A stretch of DNA of 32,912 nt from Phallusia fumigata (GCA_008931825.1 QXVZ01001575.1:1-32912), one strand, 5' to 3'; positions 1 through 12,766 are shown, numbered from the stretch's first letter. A program made the numbers and translations. The notes: generated by a model from the letters alone, not told the origin.

Positions 1-272
1 ACCTTGATCATAATACCTGCTGGTTTAGAGTTTTCTACACAGATAAACACACGTGGGAATTTTGTTTCTCTTGTTATGTGTCATGCAAAAATTTTTACCA
101 AAGAAACTAATCGCAATAAAAACAACATATTTTTTGTGTTACTTTTGGGGCACTCAAGTTTGAATCTAGAAATAAAAAACCAGCAATGCCAGTGATCTTG
201 TTCTGATATCAACCATTCTCCATATAAATAACATTATCTATTAATTCTATTTTTTTGGACTTTTTTTTTCAG

Positions 273-927
273 CGCTTCCTACAAATCAAAATTAAAACTT
301 CATCTTCTTGTGTCATTGGTTCCATGGGCTTTTATATTTTGTCATTTTGTGCAATCCAAATTGGAGGTGAAACTAACGAATCAAGTAAGTTTCAAAATCA
401 TATTCTGAAAAAAATCATAATGTTTCAATAATTTGATCATGGAAATAAGACTTTTACTGTACTTGTTAGTTGCAAAGTAGCATAGTTTTGTACATGTGTG
501 GCTGTAAATTTGAAGTAAATAGTTATGTGGAATAAAAAATAATTTATAGTTGAATAAAAGTTATTCACTCTTCTTTCAGGTTTTGCCGCGCTTTGAAACC
601 TGGGAAACCATGTACCTTTGCAATATCATCATGCTGGTTGTTGGATATTCATCACTGCAAAGGAACAAAGCCGCAGTTCTGAACATATTTAAATTTGGAA
701 CAGCGCTTGTTGGTGTTCTGCCTCTTGCCATTGGTTTTGTTTCACGATTATCAGAACTTAAGATGTTTGTGCTAAATGGGCGTTTCAATGCATTTTTGTT
801 CGGTCAGCCATTGCCAACTGTGCACTATGCGTTTATTGTTCTTGCTATGTCGATTAACTTGCATTGCTTATATTGCTCTGTCAAACTGCTAGAGGCTTGG
901 AACTCGAAAGGTTTCAAAAACAAGTGA
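273..927 (+). CDS. JAGN1: Jagunal homologue, 3' two exons (partial)
   Basis: Two exons, 273-384 and 580-927, join in phase 0 (donor CAA|GTAAGT, acceptor TTTCAG|GTT) and end at TGA 925-927. Exon 273-384 opens with one base that completes a codon begun in an exon outside the window, so the N-terminus is missing. The 153 or so residues seen carry four hydrophobic segments (around LLVSLVPWAFIFCHFV, MYLCNIIMLVVGYSSL, FKFGTALVGVLPLAIGF and VHYAFIVLAMSINLHCLY). This matches the four-pass Jagunal family; the C-terminal pattern of tyrosine, paired lysine/leucine and W (CSVKLLEAWNS) followed by a lysine-rich end is typical. Known family role: an ER membrane protein needed for ER organisation and vesicle traffic in secretory cells. 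Length fits the family's about 180 residues once a short first exon is added. No canonical AATAAA follows closely; an ATTAAA at 1679-1684 is a weak candidate. Confidence 0.85.
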
Positions 928-2535
928 CTTCATTTCATCCCTTCATACCTGGAGTCGGCAACCTGTATCCTGCTGGCAAAATTCGGCCCTCCGAGCAAAA
1001 TCATCTGCCCTGCAACTCTTTCGAATTGCATACCTTTGAAAAACTGCAAAGAATGCAGAATTGTAAGTGAAAAATTAGTACCACCACCTGAGACCTTGCT
1101 GATCTGGCCCTCAGTTTGGAAAAGGTTGCCAATTCCTGTTCTATGTTATGTTTTATTGCATTATTATGCCAAAGACTTTTATGGTTTGTGGGAGAATCAC
1201 GTTTTTGGTAAAAAAAACATTTGTACAACTGCCAAAAAACTGGATATTGTGTGAAGGTACCATTGTGAAAAATACAAAAAAACACGACTGATCATGAGAC
1301 ACGAAATTCTCATAGTGACTACCCAGTAAAAGGATTACATTTTATTCCAATACTCAGGCAGTCCCTATTGCTATCACATTGCACAAAACATAAATTAGGC
1401 TATCTTAAGCACAAATTGCTGTTTTCCAGTACTTTCATGGTGGAGTCTCTCATAATGTTGTCAAGCTAATATGTAAAGAAACACTCCTTATCTAAAATAA
1501 CTACTGATTGAAACCAAGAAGATTTTTAGTTTTGAAATGCTCTACAGTTCTGAAAAGGCCCTCAAGAAATAGAAAAAAGAATTTCTGGTAACACTATCCG
1601 CTACATGTCGCTGTTGCACTGTTTTCCCAGTGTTACCTGTGTGTCCTTTCGCTTGGTTGGCTGGTGGGGGATCAGATCATTAAATTGTTTCCAAAAATTT
1701 TAGGTACCTCTATTCCCAAAAACTGAAAAAACATAAATTCAATCAGGTTTTGGCTTTTTCGACACAATATTTGGTATTTAAACGTCTGTCTCATATTTTC
1801 GCGATACCTGAATTAAGAAACGCATTTTCTACCATTTTTGGAATGCTTACAGGCAACGCTGTGGTGCGGTTTGTTAACCTTGTGGTAACTATACCTACTT
1901 GTGAGAATGACAGGGTAGCAGATGGGTAATTAGCTGAACATGTTAGCTGTAAATAGCGTTGTTTTATATTGAGTTTGGCAGAACTAGATAAATGGATAAA
2001 TTTGATTTTAGTAAATTGTGGGAAATAGTGATTTGATTTGAACAGAACTAGTTAATGTAAGAAAAACGGTTAAAAACCACTGGAATAGAGATCATTTCCC
2101 TTTCCAACACGAATGACGTCATTGCAGCAGGACTAGGTGATCGTGCAGCCTTTAGCAGCATTCGGTTGGTTGGTTGGTAAGTTAATCCAGCAATTTGTTG
2201 TTGTCACTGCGAAACTTTTACTGCTCCGTATGTTGACTTAGCTTTCAGCTGTCCTTTCGCGCCCAAAAGTCACTGGACAACAGCTTGAAATACAACACAG
2301 AATACATTAAGTAACATTCGACTGAAACGCTTGTACGACACGATATAGTTGAATAGAGGCTACAGGGCCGCTGCTGTCTCGGGTTACCCGATCTAGCTGG
2401 CTACTGACATATTATACCCAGCAGGACAATTGACACTTAGGACGAAACGAAACGGAATATTCACTAAGCCAGCAGTGCTTTAATTGAGGAGGCATTTTTG
2501 AGCCACTTTCGCCGCTTTTTGTTGAATGTTACCAG
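928..2535. other. Intergenic / UTR stretch without a gene
   Basis: This holds the 3' untranslated region of the Jagunal gene and the upstream region of the next gene. Open frames are short and lack protein-like composition. Visible details are a short GGTT run near 2163-2177 and one CRE palindrome TGACGTCA at 2114-2121, about 420 bases before the next start codon. That site may belong to the promoter of the ubiquitin-like gene. Confidence 0.6.
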
Positions 2536-5500
2536 ATGGCGGTTGTTGCAAAAAGCAGACGTGCACTAAGCTACGCTGAAGACTTCGCTGGTGGAACACG
2601 ATACAGGTGAGCGCGCGAGCCAGGCTAAATGGAAAAACACGCGTTTCAAAACATTGGTTTAATTGAGTTTTGAAAACACCCTTTTCACACGTTCACCTAA
2701 GGTCTTTATGGCATATCGTTGCGATCGAAATATATTTAGATTAAGTATATGAGTTACAGATCGTCGAAAATGCAAAACAAAACTGTTATTACTACAATGC
2801 ATTTAACACTGGCATATGATATTGCACTAAACCCTCTGATTTCGCAGAAATAGACAAATTACCGAGTGTTCATTTTTTCTCGGGTATATTTTTATAAGTT
2901 GAGGGTCAATGTTATGTAAAACCAACAACCACATCATTTTATACTACTAAAAATATCCATGTACTCGTATTTGGTGTACACAGAGTAACATATGTTTAAA
3001 AGAGAAAACGAGTTGTCAGTTTTACACCAGATCAATAAATCTTATAGATAGTTTGCAGCTACATATATCAAAGCCTATGTTAGTTGTGTCCTCATGTTCA
3101 ATTGGTTTCGGAATGCTAGACCTACTCAAGCCCTTGAACGATATTGGACAACATATGACACTTGAATCCAATCTGTCAGTAAATATCGCACAAAAACGTT
3201 ATCTGAAAACAAAAAGAACAATTTCAATAGTCAAAAAAATCAGGCGTTTTTAAAATCAGTAATCCTTATCCTTTCCATAGAGAAGATCAGAGGATGTTAT
3301 TCCGTCTCACAATTTTGAGCACTAAACATTTTTCTGAGATATATTCGTTGATGTGTGGCGTGACGTCACTAGTTTCCGACTGCTATGACGTCAATACAGT
3401 TCAAGTTAATGCGACAGTCAAATGTAACTGTCAGACAGACAACATTAATAAGCCTGATGCCATTCGTCATCTTGTTTGAGATACATCTACTTAAAATCAA
3501 AACTGCACAACAAAAATAAAAGTAGCAAAAGTAAAAATAAAAAAATATAACTGTAAATAAACGTAAAAAATTGTTTCCCTTAGCGTAACGTGTTGTATAT
3601 CTCTTACAGGAAGCTGCAGCAGAGCGGTTTGACATTGAACATTGCACTTGCAAACAGCTCAGATGTGGTCACTCTGACTGGAGTAAACCCGCAGATATGT
3701 ATACAAGAACTCAGATGCCTGATATACAACGCGGCTGGAATCCATCCTTCAAAACAGAGGATCTATTTGGGTGGTGACGAAATAGAACCGGACAAAAACC
3801 TGCTGAAATACTTTGCAACTGTCCATGACGTGAACGCGCGATGTTCGCTTCAAATTCGTTCCTTTATTCCACTTTTAATATCAACACAGTCATGCCCTGG
3901 GCCGCTTTTGACCGAAATCGAAGTGTCGCCGTTGAATAATGAACCGGTCGCCGAAATAAAGCGAAGAATTCGTGATAAGTTTCGAATTGAGGTCAACTTG
4001 CAGCGCTTGCACTTGCACCCTGCTGCCATGACAACCTACTCGCGCCGCCGTCCACTAGATGACGCCCGCCTGCTGAGTTTATATCTTGATCCAGGGGCGG
4101 GCGATAATTTTCTCGAGCTGGTGGTTATGAAAGACACAAAATCGACCAAACTTATGTTTGTTAAAGTCCCCTTGCAAGTTTTAACCTCAAGCCAATTCGG
4201 GGAAAGCGATCAAGCCGAAGTAAACGCGAATTTAACAAACCAACATTCTGATGAGGAGACAACCCGTGCTCTGCCACCAACACCTCCACAGACACCAGCA
4301 AGCGAGTCTTCAAAACTTAACCCGCAACAGTACATAGAGCAAATCTCAAATCAGCCCCGCTACGAAAACTGGTGGATAACTTTACCTGTGAACTACGACA
4401 GCATTCTGAAACGCGACCCAACAGTGAAGGATCTAACATCCTGTCTGTGGTCGTTTCTTCAGTCTCAACCTCTTCTACAAGGAAAAGTCTACGAGGGTGT
4501 GAGTCTTAAATTTGCAGACGTCCGGTCCTTGTTTGGTGGAAAGAAACTTTCCACTGATGCGGTGATTTACGACAGCTTCTGTGTAAGATCAGAGGAAATG
4601 CTTATCTACGTCGACGACACGGCGCTGGCTGACAGGATAAAATCCCCGCCACTTGTGGCACTTGTGGACATTTCCATCGCTTGCGAACCGAAACCCATGG
4701 AGCCTTTAAAGCCTTTATTAAGCTACAACGAAGAAACCAATAGATACACAATGCCATTTGAACCCTTTACCTTTGTTTGGGACATACCAGCATCGCAGCC
4801 AATCGACTGCGGGGCTCGACCGAAGACCACTTTCGAAATAAGCGCAGTTTCCTACTGTAGAGCTTACGGGTCTTGGGATATTCCTGAACATCACAAAACT
4901 TATGTTGAAATCGACGTTGAAGGGACTAGTGAGGTTGGCGACCTTGGCCTCGAAGCTGTTTTGGGCTTGGATACCAGCCAATGTCTCGGCCAAGACCATG
5001 ACCTTGACGCGGTACATGACCTTTCACAGCGAGAAGCGTTCCGAGACTACAACGGTAAAAGGAAGGTGGTGTATTATGTTCACGACAACTTTGAAGTCAC
5101 CATTCTAGGTCCTGTAAACGCCGAGAAAGGTTTTAGCCAACGGCGACCGTCTGAACCTTACATGGGAGAGGCAACACGCAATTGGTCGTTCGACAGAAGA
5201 CGACATGCAGCAGAACTCCAGCAACTTCGCCGAAGCCAATATGGAAATCCCAAACTTCCGAACCCTCCACCTTTCCGCATAAAACCGCATGAAAATTGCG
5301 TACAAAAGTCATCAGAAGTTGATAATAAGCCGATCAACCCTTCATGGGACAGCAGTCGGAATCTGAACAAAACCGCTATTGGTGAATGGTATTTAGGAAG
5401 GGAACGAGTAACAGACGTGTCCCTCCCAGGGTTAAGAAGTAAACTGTCGCCGGTTTCTGCCCACAATGTATCTGCGTTTACAACCTCCTGCAAAAGAGGT

Positions 5501-5887
5501 ATTTCCATCGAAGGCCGACCCTACTTGACTGTGGACTATCGGCGCCAACTTGCTATCACCACAACAACGAATATGTTGAAACCAACCAGCAACCTCGTCG
5601 ATTCAATCCGCAAGGCTCTCGACTTTCGCATCCAAGTCCAGTTCTTCATCTGCACATTGCTAGCTGATCAACCCGATCTTTCTGCATCCTCAACAGCGCC
5701 CTTTACCGTCCGCGTGCGACACCAAGTGTCCAGAATCGAACACGTGAACAACCTCGCGGATCACGTGACCAAGTTCGAGTCGCCCGCCGTTGGCATGGAA
5801 ACCACGCTCAGTGTCGCCTTGGCAACACCAGATTGGCGCAAATCCAAGGGACTTCCCCAGACAGTGACTGAAGATTTGAACAGATAA
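2536..5887 (+). CDS. Protein with two N-terminal ubiquitin-like domains, function unknown
   Basis: Two exons, 2536-2606 and 3610-5887, with donor ATACAG|GTGAGC and acceptor CTCTTACAG|G. The split codon AG+G gives R, and the total is 783 codons including TAA, so the model closes exactly at 782 residues. The first exon supplies ATG and 23 residues (MAVVAKSRRALSY...). Residues about 32-108 look like a ubiquitin-like fold (xLxI strand, then SKQRIYLGGDEIEPDKNL, where ubiquitin has its QxLIFxGKxLxD segment, then a final SLQIR strand). Residues about 110-197 look like a second, looser one. A proline/threonine-rich linker (PPTPPQTP) lies near residues 246-253. The remaining 500 residues (W-rich NWWITLP, then mixed alpha/beta sequence) match no family I recognise. 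The lack of a C-terminal Gly-Gly after either fold suggests integral domains rather than a conjugated modifier. It converges with the heat shock gene 482 bases downstream. The two-exon model is well supported; the domain call is moderate. Confidence 0.8.
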
Positions 5888-6093
5888 AACCAAACCGACA
5901 AGTTTTATAAGGCTTCGCTGTTTTTTTTACCCTTCTGCCTTTTTATGTTTTTCCTATCATTTATAACCCTCTGTGTGAATGCCTTTTTACGCTTGTGCCG
6001 CAATATTTCGAAAAAAACGCAACAAAAGCACCCAGTAATACGGATCATAATTTTTTTCATTAGCGGAAAACGGAAAAAGCCTTTTTGACAAGC

Positions 6094-6099
6094 AATAAA
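6094..6099 (+). terminator. Candidate polyadenylation signal AATAAA
   Basis: This is the first canonical AATAAA after the stop codon of the ubiquitin-like gene (stop at 5885-5887), giving a 3' UTR of about 230 bases. A second copy at 6303-6308 would run closer to the convergent heat shock gene. No cleavage site can be proved from sequence. Confidence 0.45.
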
Positions 6100-6368
6100 T
6101 ACACAAAGCAACAGGGCACAGTTCATAGCTGAAATTGATTATTTTACCGTCTTGTAGGGTTCTACACCGAACAACGTGGACCATTGGTTTCGCATGTAAC
6201 TCATGAATATTTATACACGTTAGAATTTATCCCAAATCTGTTGCAAAACGATTAACGGAGAGGATTTATCTTTGTACAAGGAACCGATACAATACGGGGA
6301 GAAATAAAACTTGAATCGTTATCTTCCGCAAGCAGTAAGATACAAAAGTCTTGAAACCAGATAAAACG

Positions 6369-7927
6369 TCAGATTCCCGGTGATTTTATCCTTGAAGCCG
6401 ATCGACCGGTGCTGCTCGTTTCAAACATGGCGATCCTCGATGTGTTTGATGATTTCGCTTCATGCTTGACATGGAATAGTCTCACTGGCGCCTCCACGCG
6501 GAGAAACCCGTCCGGCATCAAGCTTGAAGTGACGTCATAGGGGTCAACGCCTTCGGGAAGGTCAAATTCGCGTTTGAGTTCCCTAAAACAAGTGTTTGGT
6601 GAAAAGATAATTAAAAGTTTAGATAGACTCTAATAGAACCTTTTGTGTTCGTGTAAACCTGTTAAGCTGAGCGACAATGCGCGCTTTTTTCCTCTGTAAG
6701 ATCAATCAAACCCCCCTATGTGATGACGTTACTATCTGATGACGTTTACATTTTTTCAGAATAAGGTAGTTGGCATGACAGGATTAAACACAAACTCACC
6801 TCGAAACAAGATCGTGGTTTGCTTCGTCTTTTGACTTCGCGCAAACGATCACTTTATTTCCTTCTGTTTTCACCAACAGCTCGTTTGCCCTGCGCAAAAA
6901 TCAATATTATAAAAATAGCAAAGTCAAAGCTGTTCATTGTCTTGTCTGATTTTTAACTCCAACTTAAAACCATTTTATTTTGTCAGTCCTGTCGTAACTA
7001 TAGAACGAATCAAGCGTCGCAAACACGTTAATTAAGAATTAGGGTCCAATACACTGCTGTATGTTTTGCTTGCAAGCCAATCATGACATGACAAAACAGA
7101 AGTGAATTAAAATTAAACCTTTAGCAAAAAATGACCTGACTTGATTTGACATAATCAAAGACTTACTTAAAACCTTTTACATCGATGTCAACTTCAAACT
7201 TCTCCGGGGTACATCTGCGTTCTTGACCCAGTACTTTGTCAATAGCGAACGAATCGTCGGTGTGATGACGATTACGTGACGTCATTGTGCCGTCACTAAA
7301 GATCCCACTGTCCGCGTCATCAAACCCACGTAATTTTCTCCGGTTGCTTCCGAAACCAAAGTCGTCATCGTCATCGAAGATTCCAGAACGGTTGAAGAAT
7401 TTGTCGTTGAGAGCCCGCGACCTAGACATAAACGAGCTCTCATCGCGGCTACGGTGAAATAACGATCCCCTCATCCGATCTTCGTCGTCCCATAGAGATC
7501 GTGCGCAGCGCTGGTCGAATTCTCGAACCATCTCTTCCATGCGCGAATCAAAATCGTCTCTAAACAAGTCTATAGGCCTATTCTGCTGCCTCGAGACGTT
7601 TGCTTTCATAGAGGAACGCGGAAAAGTGTCGTAGCCGAACAAATCCGATCTTTCCGCTGGTTTTTCGCTCCCCAACGACCTGTCGCTGAGACGACGAGCA
7701 GTTGTTGAACTTCGCGACTGTGAGCGCTCAGTTGAAATGTTGCTTCTGTTGCTGGCAAGGTTCGCCGAGTTGGGATCTTCCTCTAGCAGCGATGACAAAA
7801 ACGGCCAATCTCCTTCCTGCTCAGCTGTATGTGAACTCCTACGGCGCGGCTTCTGCTCGTAACTTTGTTTAGAAAACGTAGAACTAGGCTTTGTCTCATG
7901 CGCCATATTTGCTTCCTCAGCTGCCAT
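6369..7927 (-). CDS. Small heat shock protein (Hsp20 / alpha-crystallin family) with long N-terminal arm
   Basis: Three exons in transcript order: 7927-7167, 6889-6800, 6582-6369. Donors are AA|GTAAGT and GAG|GTGAGT; both introns are phase 2, and 761+90+214 bases give 355 codons, so 354 residues plus stop. The alpha-crystallin domain starts near residue 244 (EKFEVDIDVKGFKANELLVK), continues with TEGNKVIVCAK and SRELKREFDLPEGVDP, and ends with SSLMPDGFLRVEAP. Known family role: ATP-independent holdase chaperone of cytosol or nucleus, assembling through the arm and C-terminal tail. Odd points: the N-terminal arm is about 240 residues (usual animal arms are well under 100), rich in Ser, Arg and Asp with an FDDDDDF run, and the 30-40 residue tail lacks a clear I-x-I/V motif. 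I chose ATG 7925-7927 because it lies 76 bases downstream of a TATA-like box; an in-frame ATG at 8033-8035 would precede the TATA box and is unlikely. Confidence 0.9.
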
Positions 7928-8002
7928 GATAAATATCCGATAACAAATCGACTTCACAAGCGAGTCTGTACCCTTGTAGCCCTGACCACGCGTTGGCGAA
8001 AG

Positions 8003-8013
8003 TTTAATATATA
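8003..8013 (-). promoter_or_regulatory. TATA-like box of the small heat shock gene
   Basis: On the minus strand this reads TATATATTAAA. It lies about 76 bases upstream of the chosen ATG, leaving room for a start site 25-30 bases downstream and a 5' UTR of about 45-50 bases. I looked for heat shock elements (alternating nTTCn/nGAAn) in the 150 bases upstream and saw no convincing triplet. Confidence 0.5.
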
Positions 8014-8864
8014 TGGAGGCTTCCTCTGCCAGCACAAGCCGATGCAGTCAGGGTCTAATTAAGGCACATGAGTGCCTGGAAGAGTCGGAATCATCACAAG
8101 GTCTCATGGGAGCATTTTAACTGTTGAGCGACGAGGGGTTATTAAAACATGTGAGTAAACGTGCACGTAGCACAATCAACATACACTACATGTTATCTGC
8201 CGCACATGTTCTCAACAAAACGCGACAAATCTCCTAATCCACAATTTTACCAATTAACCGAATTAAGGTGTCAAATGTAACAAGTTTTTTTTAAATGAAC
8301 AGATTGTTCATGAGTTACAGCACTTTGACCACATAACGCTTTTCACCACGTTTTTTTAAAATACACCTTATGTACAAACGTAGACTGCTTTTGTAAACAG
8401 CATTCCATTCCTATCGATGACTTAACAGACTGTGGCTAAATGACGTAACGGTGATTTTGTGACGACACAACAAACGGGGCTTACTGGGAATAATGTCAAT
8501 GCTATTTAGAGCTTGCTGATTCATCCCATCAACCACTTTGTGAGCCAATGTATGGTTTATTTATTTACGTTTGTCATAATTTTAAAGTCAGAAATATTTA
8601 CACAGTGATTTCTATGTTTTATGTTACTTTGGTTTGCAGGGGAACTCCCGCATTGTCCAGTTGTTTGTTTGTGAATTAGGGCATAACAAAAAAACATTGA
8701 AAAAAAAACATGAGCCCAAAAACGTCATAGATCATCCAGAAACTTGTATGCCGGGTTGTCCAAAAACAGCACCCAGCTAGGTGTTTCCGTTTAGTCGCAC
8801 GTTACTGCCAGTAAAGTGTGTCACAAATCAACATAATTGCTGATTTCTAGCACGACAGAGTCGC

Positions 8865-10428
8865 TATGAATGAACCCAAACCGCCGGCAATTATAACAGC
8901 TGACACGCCCAGACCACTTACAATTGAACTTTCGCGTTACGACCGTTCCAATTCCCAGAAGTTACAGCCTGGCTCGCCTGCAGCAATTCCGGCAGACTCA
9001 AATAAACTGTACAGGCTCAAAATTTGCGAATACACCGGTAAAATGGCAGCAAGGCTAAACGACAAACATTTTACAAGCACGATCAATTGCGTATGTGCGT
9101 GAGATTAACGGGTATCGTCGGAGCAAAACAGGTGCAAGCGGGATGGGCACCTGCGCCATGACCCAGGAATTCCCAAAGCAGCTATTACATTGGCATGGCG
9201 TGTGAACAACTGTACAGCGACCCACTGCCATGAATTGTTATTACCGATTTTACGGCTTGCCTGCTAACTGGATAAAGTCCAGCAACCGAAAGCGGTCCTT
9301 CCTGTGTCCACATCTGGAACAAGACTTAATTGTCCGGTTTTTGATTGTTTGTTTTCGATTGTCTATTGTCGCGCGGGCAATTTCCGAATGATCGCATTAT
9401 TTCAACAATGGAAAGAACACACAGTGGTGGTTTTGGGTGGGGATTTGTTTATTTCATACCACGCGTATATGAGGCTAGATAACGATTTTAATAAACGTAG
9501 ATTATATCCTGTTTGGTGAGATTAGAGGATCTCTTAAAACACATTTCCATAGTGAAAGCAGTTGTTCGAACACAATTTTTCCCGCATTTTATGACACATT
9601 TTGGGTCAACAGTAAGGTTTTATGTATCGTTGAAAATCAAACAAATGGGAATGCTATTAAAGTTTGTAGGCCGAACCACTATTTAACTCTCAAATACAAC
9701 CCTATCCAAAACTTTTAAACTTTAATTGCGGGGCGTTTTGAAATTTGACGTCATTACTTTTATGACATTATTATATATTAGGACGTCATTAAAGTTAGTT
9801 AACACTGACGTATGAGGGCACCGTACCCATAAGAATTCAACTCCAGTGGTCACTGACCATAAAATTGTTTCAAACCAGAAATAAATCAAAACACTCTTGG
9901 TTTAATGGGGATTTTTCAAACTCGCCGTTCAGTCGCGATCAACAACTTTAAAAGGGGAACCTATTCACTTCGCATGTGTTGAGCCTGAAGTAACTGTACA
10001 CCAATAAATTAACTTTCGCTCTGCTGTCTTGTTGAGCCGACGAAGCTGGTCAATAGAAGCCTTCTAAAGCCTACTGTTACCGCCTCGCCTGTCAACAAAG
10101 CCTGGTCAATTCAGCCTCAGTAACCTAACGCCTGTTTGGCTGTTAATCAACACACCAAGCTATCAACAGCTCGACCTCAGGGAACAAGAATACGGCAGTA
10201 AATTATCAACCTTGTATTGAGGAGAAAAAAATCAAAAAACGGACAAAAAATGCGAACTAGGGAAAAATGGAATTGGAGCTGGGCTCGGCACGCGCGTCAC
10301 AAGCAGCTCAATACATAGCGGGCACAGGAAAAACACAGTGAAGAAAAAGAATAAAGAACGAACAAAAATAAATGAATGAAAAAAGATTGAAGTCTTCGCG
10401 GGTAGCTTACGCTTGTCGAGCCCATGAG
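8865..10428 (+). repeat. Direct duplication C, left copy (ends at the N gap)
   Basis: The 1564 bases match 10873-12437 with only a handful of differences (for example A/G near 9222/11221, A/G near 9791/11800, and G/C near 10196). The left copy ends with CCCATGAG directly before the Ns; the right copy runs through the same CCCATGAG and continues into unique sequence. This is best read as an unmerged overlap of contig ends, not a biological repeat. Confidence 0.9.
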
Positions 10429-10872
10429 NNNNNNNNNNNNNNNNNNNNNNNNNNNNNNNNNNNNNNNNNNNNNNNNNNNNNNNNNNNNNNNNNNNNNNNN
10501 NNNNNNNNNNNNNNNNNNNNNNNNNNNNNNNNNNNNNNNNNNNNNNNNNNNNNNNNNNNNNNNNNNNNNNNNNNNNNNNNNNNNNNNNNNNNNNNNNNNN
10601 NNNNNNNNNNNNNNNNNNNNNNNNNNNNNNNNNNNNNNNNNNNNNNNNNNNNNNNNNNNNNNNNNNNNNNNNNNNNNNNNNNNNNNNNNNNNNNNNNNNN
10701 NNNNNNNNNNNNNNNNNNNNNNNNNNNNNNNNNNNNNNNNNNNNNNNNNNNNNNNNNNNNNNNNNNNNNNNNNNNNNNNNNNNNNNNNNNNNNNNNNNNN
10801 NNNNNNNNNNNNNNNNNNNNNNNNNNNNNNNNNNNNNNNNNNNNNNNNNNNNNNNNNNNNNNNNNNNNNNNN
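10429..10872. other. Assembly gap (444 N)
   Basis: A run of N that separates the two copies of duplication C. The next base after the gap (TATGAATG) is the first base of the right copy, so the gap probably has no real length. Confidence 0.98.
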
Positions 10873-12437
10873 TATGAATGAACCCAAACCGCCGGCAATT
10901 ATAACAGCTGACACGCCCAGACCACTTACAATTGAACTTTCGCGTTACGACCGTTCCAATTCCCAGAAGTTACAGCCTGGCTCGCCTGCAGCAATTCCGG
11001 CAGACTCAAATAAACTGTACAGGCTCAAAATTTGCGAATACACCGGTAAAATGGCAGCAAGGCTAAACGACAAACATTTTACAAGCACGATCAATTGCGT
11101 ATGTGCGTGAGATTAACGGGTATCGTCGGAGCAAAACAGGTGCAAGCGGGATGGGCACCTGCGCCATGACCCAGGAATTCCCAAAGCAGCTATTACATTG
11201 GCATGGCGTGTGAACAACTGTGCAGCGACCCACTGCCATGAATTGTTATTACCGATTTTACGGCTTGCCTGCTAACTGGATAAAGTCCAGCAACCGAAAG
11301 CGGTCCTTCCTGTGTCCACATCTGGAACAAGACTTAATTGTCCGGTTTTTGATTGTTTGTTTTCGATTGTCTATTGTCGCGCGGGCAATTTCCGAATGAT
11401 CGCATTATTTCAACAATGGAAAGAACACACAGTGGTGGTTTTGGGTGGGGATTTGTTTATTTCATACCACGCGTATATGAGGCTAGATAACGATTTTAAT
11501 AAACGTAGATTATATCCTGTTTGGTGAGATTAGAGGATCTCTTAAAACACATTTCCATAGTGAAAGCAGTTGTTCGAACACAATTTTTCCCGCATTTTAT
11601 GACACATTTTGGGTCAACAGTAAGGTTTTATGTATCGTTGAAAATCAAACAAATGGGAATGCTATTAAAGTTTGTAGGCCGAACCACTATTTAACTCTCA
11701 AATACAACCCTATCCAAAACTTTTAAACTTTAATTGCGGGGCGTTTTGAAATTTGACGTCATTACTTTTATGACATTATTATATATTAGGACGTCATTGA
11801 AGTTAGTTAACACTGACGTATGAGGGCACCGTACCCATAAGAATTCAACTCCAGTGGTCACTGACCATAAAATTGTTTCAAACCAGAAATAAATCAAAAC
11901 ACTCTTGGTTTAATGGGGATTTTTCAAACTCGCCGTTCAGTCGCGATCAACAACTTTAAAAGGGGAACCTATTCACTTCGCATGTGTTGAGCCTGAAGTA
12001 ACTGTACACCAATAAATTAACTTTCGCTCTGCTGTCTTGTTGAGCCGACGAAGCTGGTCAATAGAAGCCTTCTAAAGCCTACTGTTACCGCCTCGCCTGT
12101 CAACAAAGCCTGGTCAATTCAGCCTCAGTAACCTAACGCCTGTTTGGCTGTTAATCAACACACCAAGCTATCAACAGCTCGACCTCAGGGAACAAGAATA
12201 CCGCAGTAAATTATCAACCTTGTATTGAGGAGAAAAAAAATCAAAAAACGGACAAAAAATGCGAACTAGGGAAAACTGGAATTGGAGCTGGGCTCGGCAC
12301 GCACGTCACAAGCAGCTCAATACATAGCGGGCACAGGAAAAACACAGTGAAGAAAAAGAATAAAGAACGAACAAAAATAAATGAATGAAAAAAGATTGAA
12401 GTCTTCGCGGGTAGCTTACGCTTGTCGAGCCCATGAG
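10873..12437 (+). repeat. Direct duplication C, right copy (starts at the N gap)
   Basis: Second copy of 8865-10428, 1565 bases. It starts exactly after the Ns and passes without a break into the unique sequence TTACGCGGAAAGC before the DLK-like gene. It carries the second copy of one CRE palindrome (11754-11761, matching 9746-9753). Confidence 0.9.
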
Positions 12438-12766
12438 TTACGCGGAAAGCTACGATTCTTTCCTGGGCGAAATTAAGCGGAGAAAACAACAGAGGTTTCG
12501 GAGTCAAAACGCGACATGCAAAGACGGTTTTGCAGCGCGGTCGTTGTACAATGATTAATTCCAAACATTACGTTTATCATCGAGTGGCAGTCGCAACGCT
12601 AACAACTGTAACAATTCGGCGAAGTTGCCGGGCACAATGCAGCATCAAAGAATGAAGGAAAACGAAAAAATAACAAATGGAAACCAACACCTCACAGTCG
12701 TCAGTGCAACATTATTTGCTGTGAACGCAGCGAACGAAAGCGAACGAGTCCAATGACGTCACAAGG

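Larger units (their letters stand above)
8036..12766. other. Intergenic region without a supportable gene
   Basis: This lies between the 5' end of the heat shock gene and the 3' end of the DLK-like gene. About two thirds of it is one 1.56 kb sequence present twice around an assembly gap. Short open frames inside it (for example one beginning at 8866 with MNEPKPPAII) show no domain, no splice context and no family resemblance. The stretch 12438-12766 is probably 3' UTR of the DLK-like gene. A small perfect inverted repeat, AGGCAC-ATGA-GTGCCT, lies near 8063-8078. Confidence 0.55.

Noticed and set aside
8061..8085. TAAGGCAC resembling the seed of miR-124
   Set aside because: The match stops after the seed and the sequence is part of a six-base inverted repeat (AGGCAC-ATGA-GTGCCT) too short for a miRNA hairpin.
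8020..8180. Heat shock elements upstream of the small heat shock gene
   Set aside because: GGAA and TTC pieces near 8080-8090 do not fall into the five-base alternating register needed.
8866..9102. Open frame starting MNEPKPPAII, present in both copies of duplication C
   Set aside because: 78 codons, no domain or splice partner. The two copies reflect one probable locus duplicated in assembly, so conservation between them is not evidence for coding.
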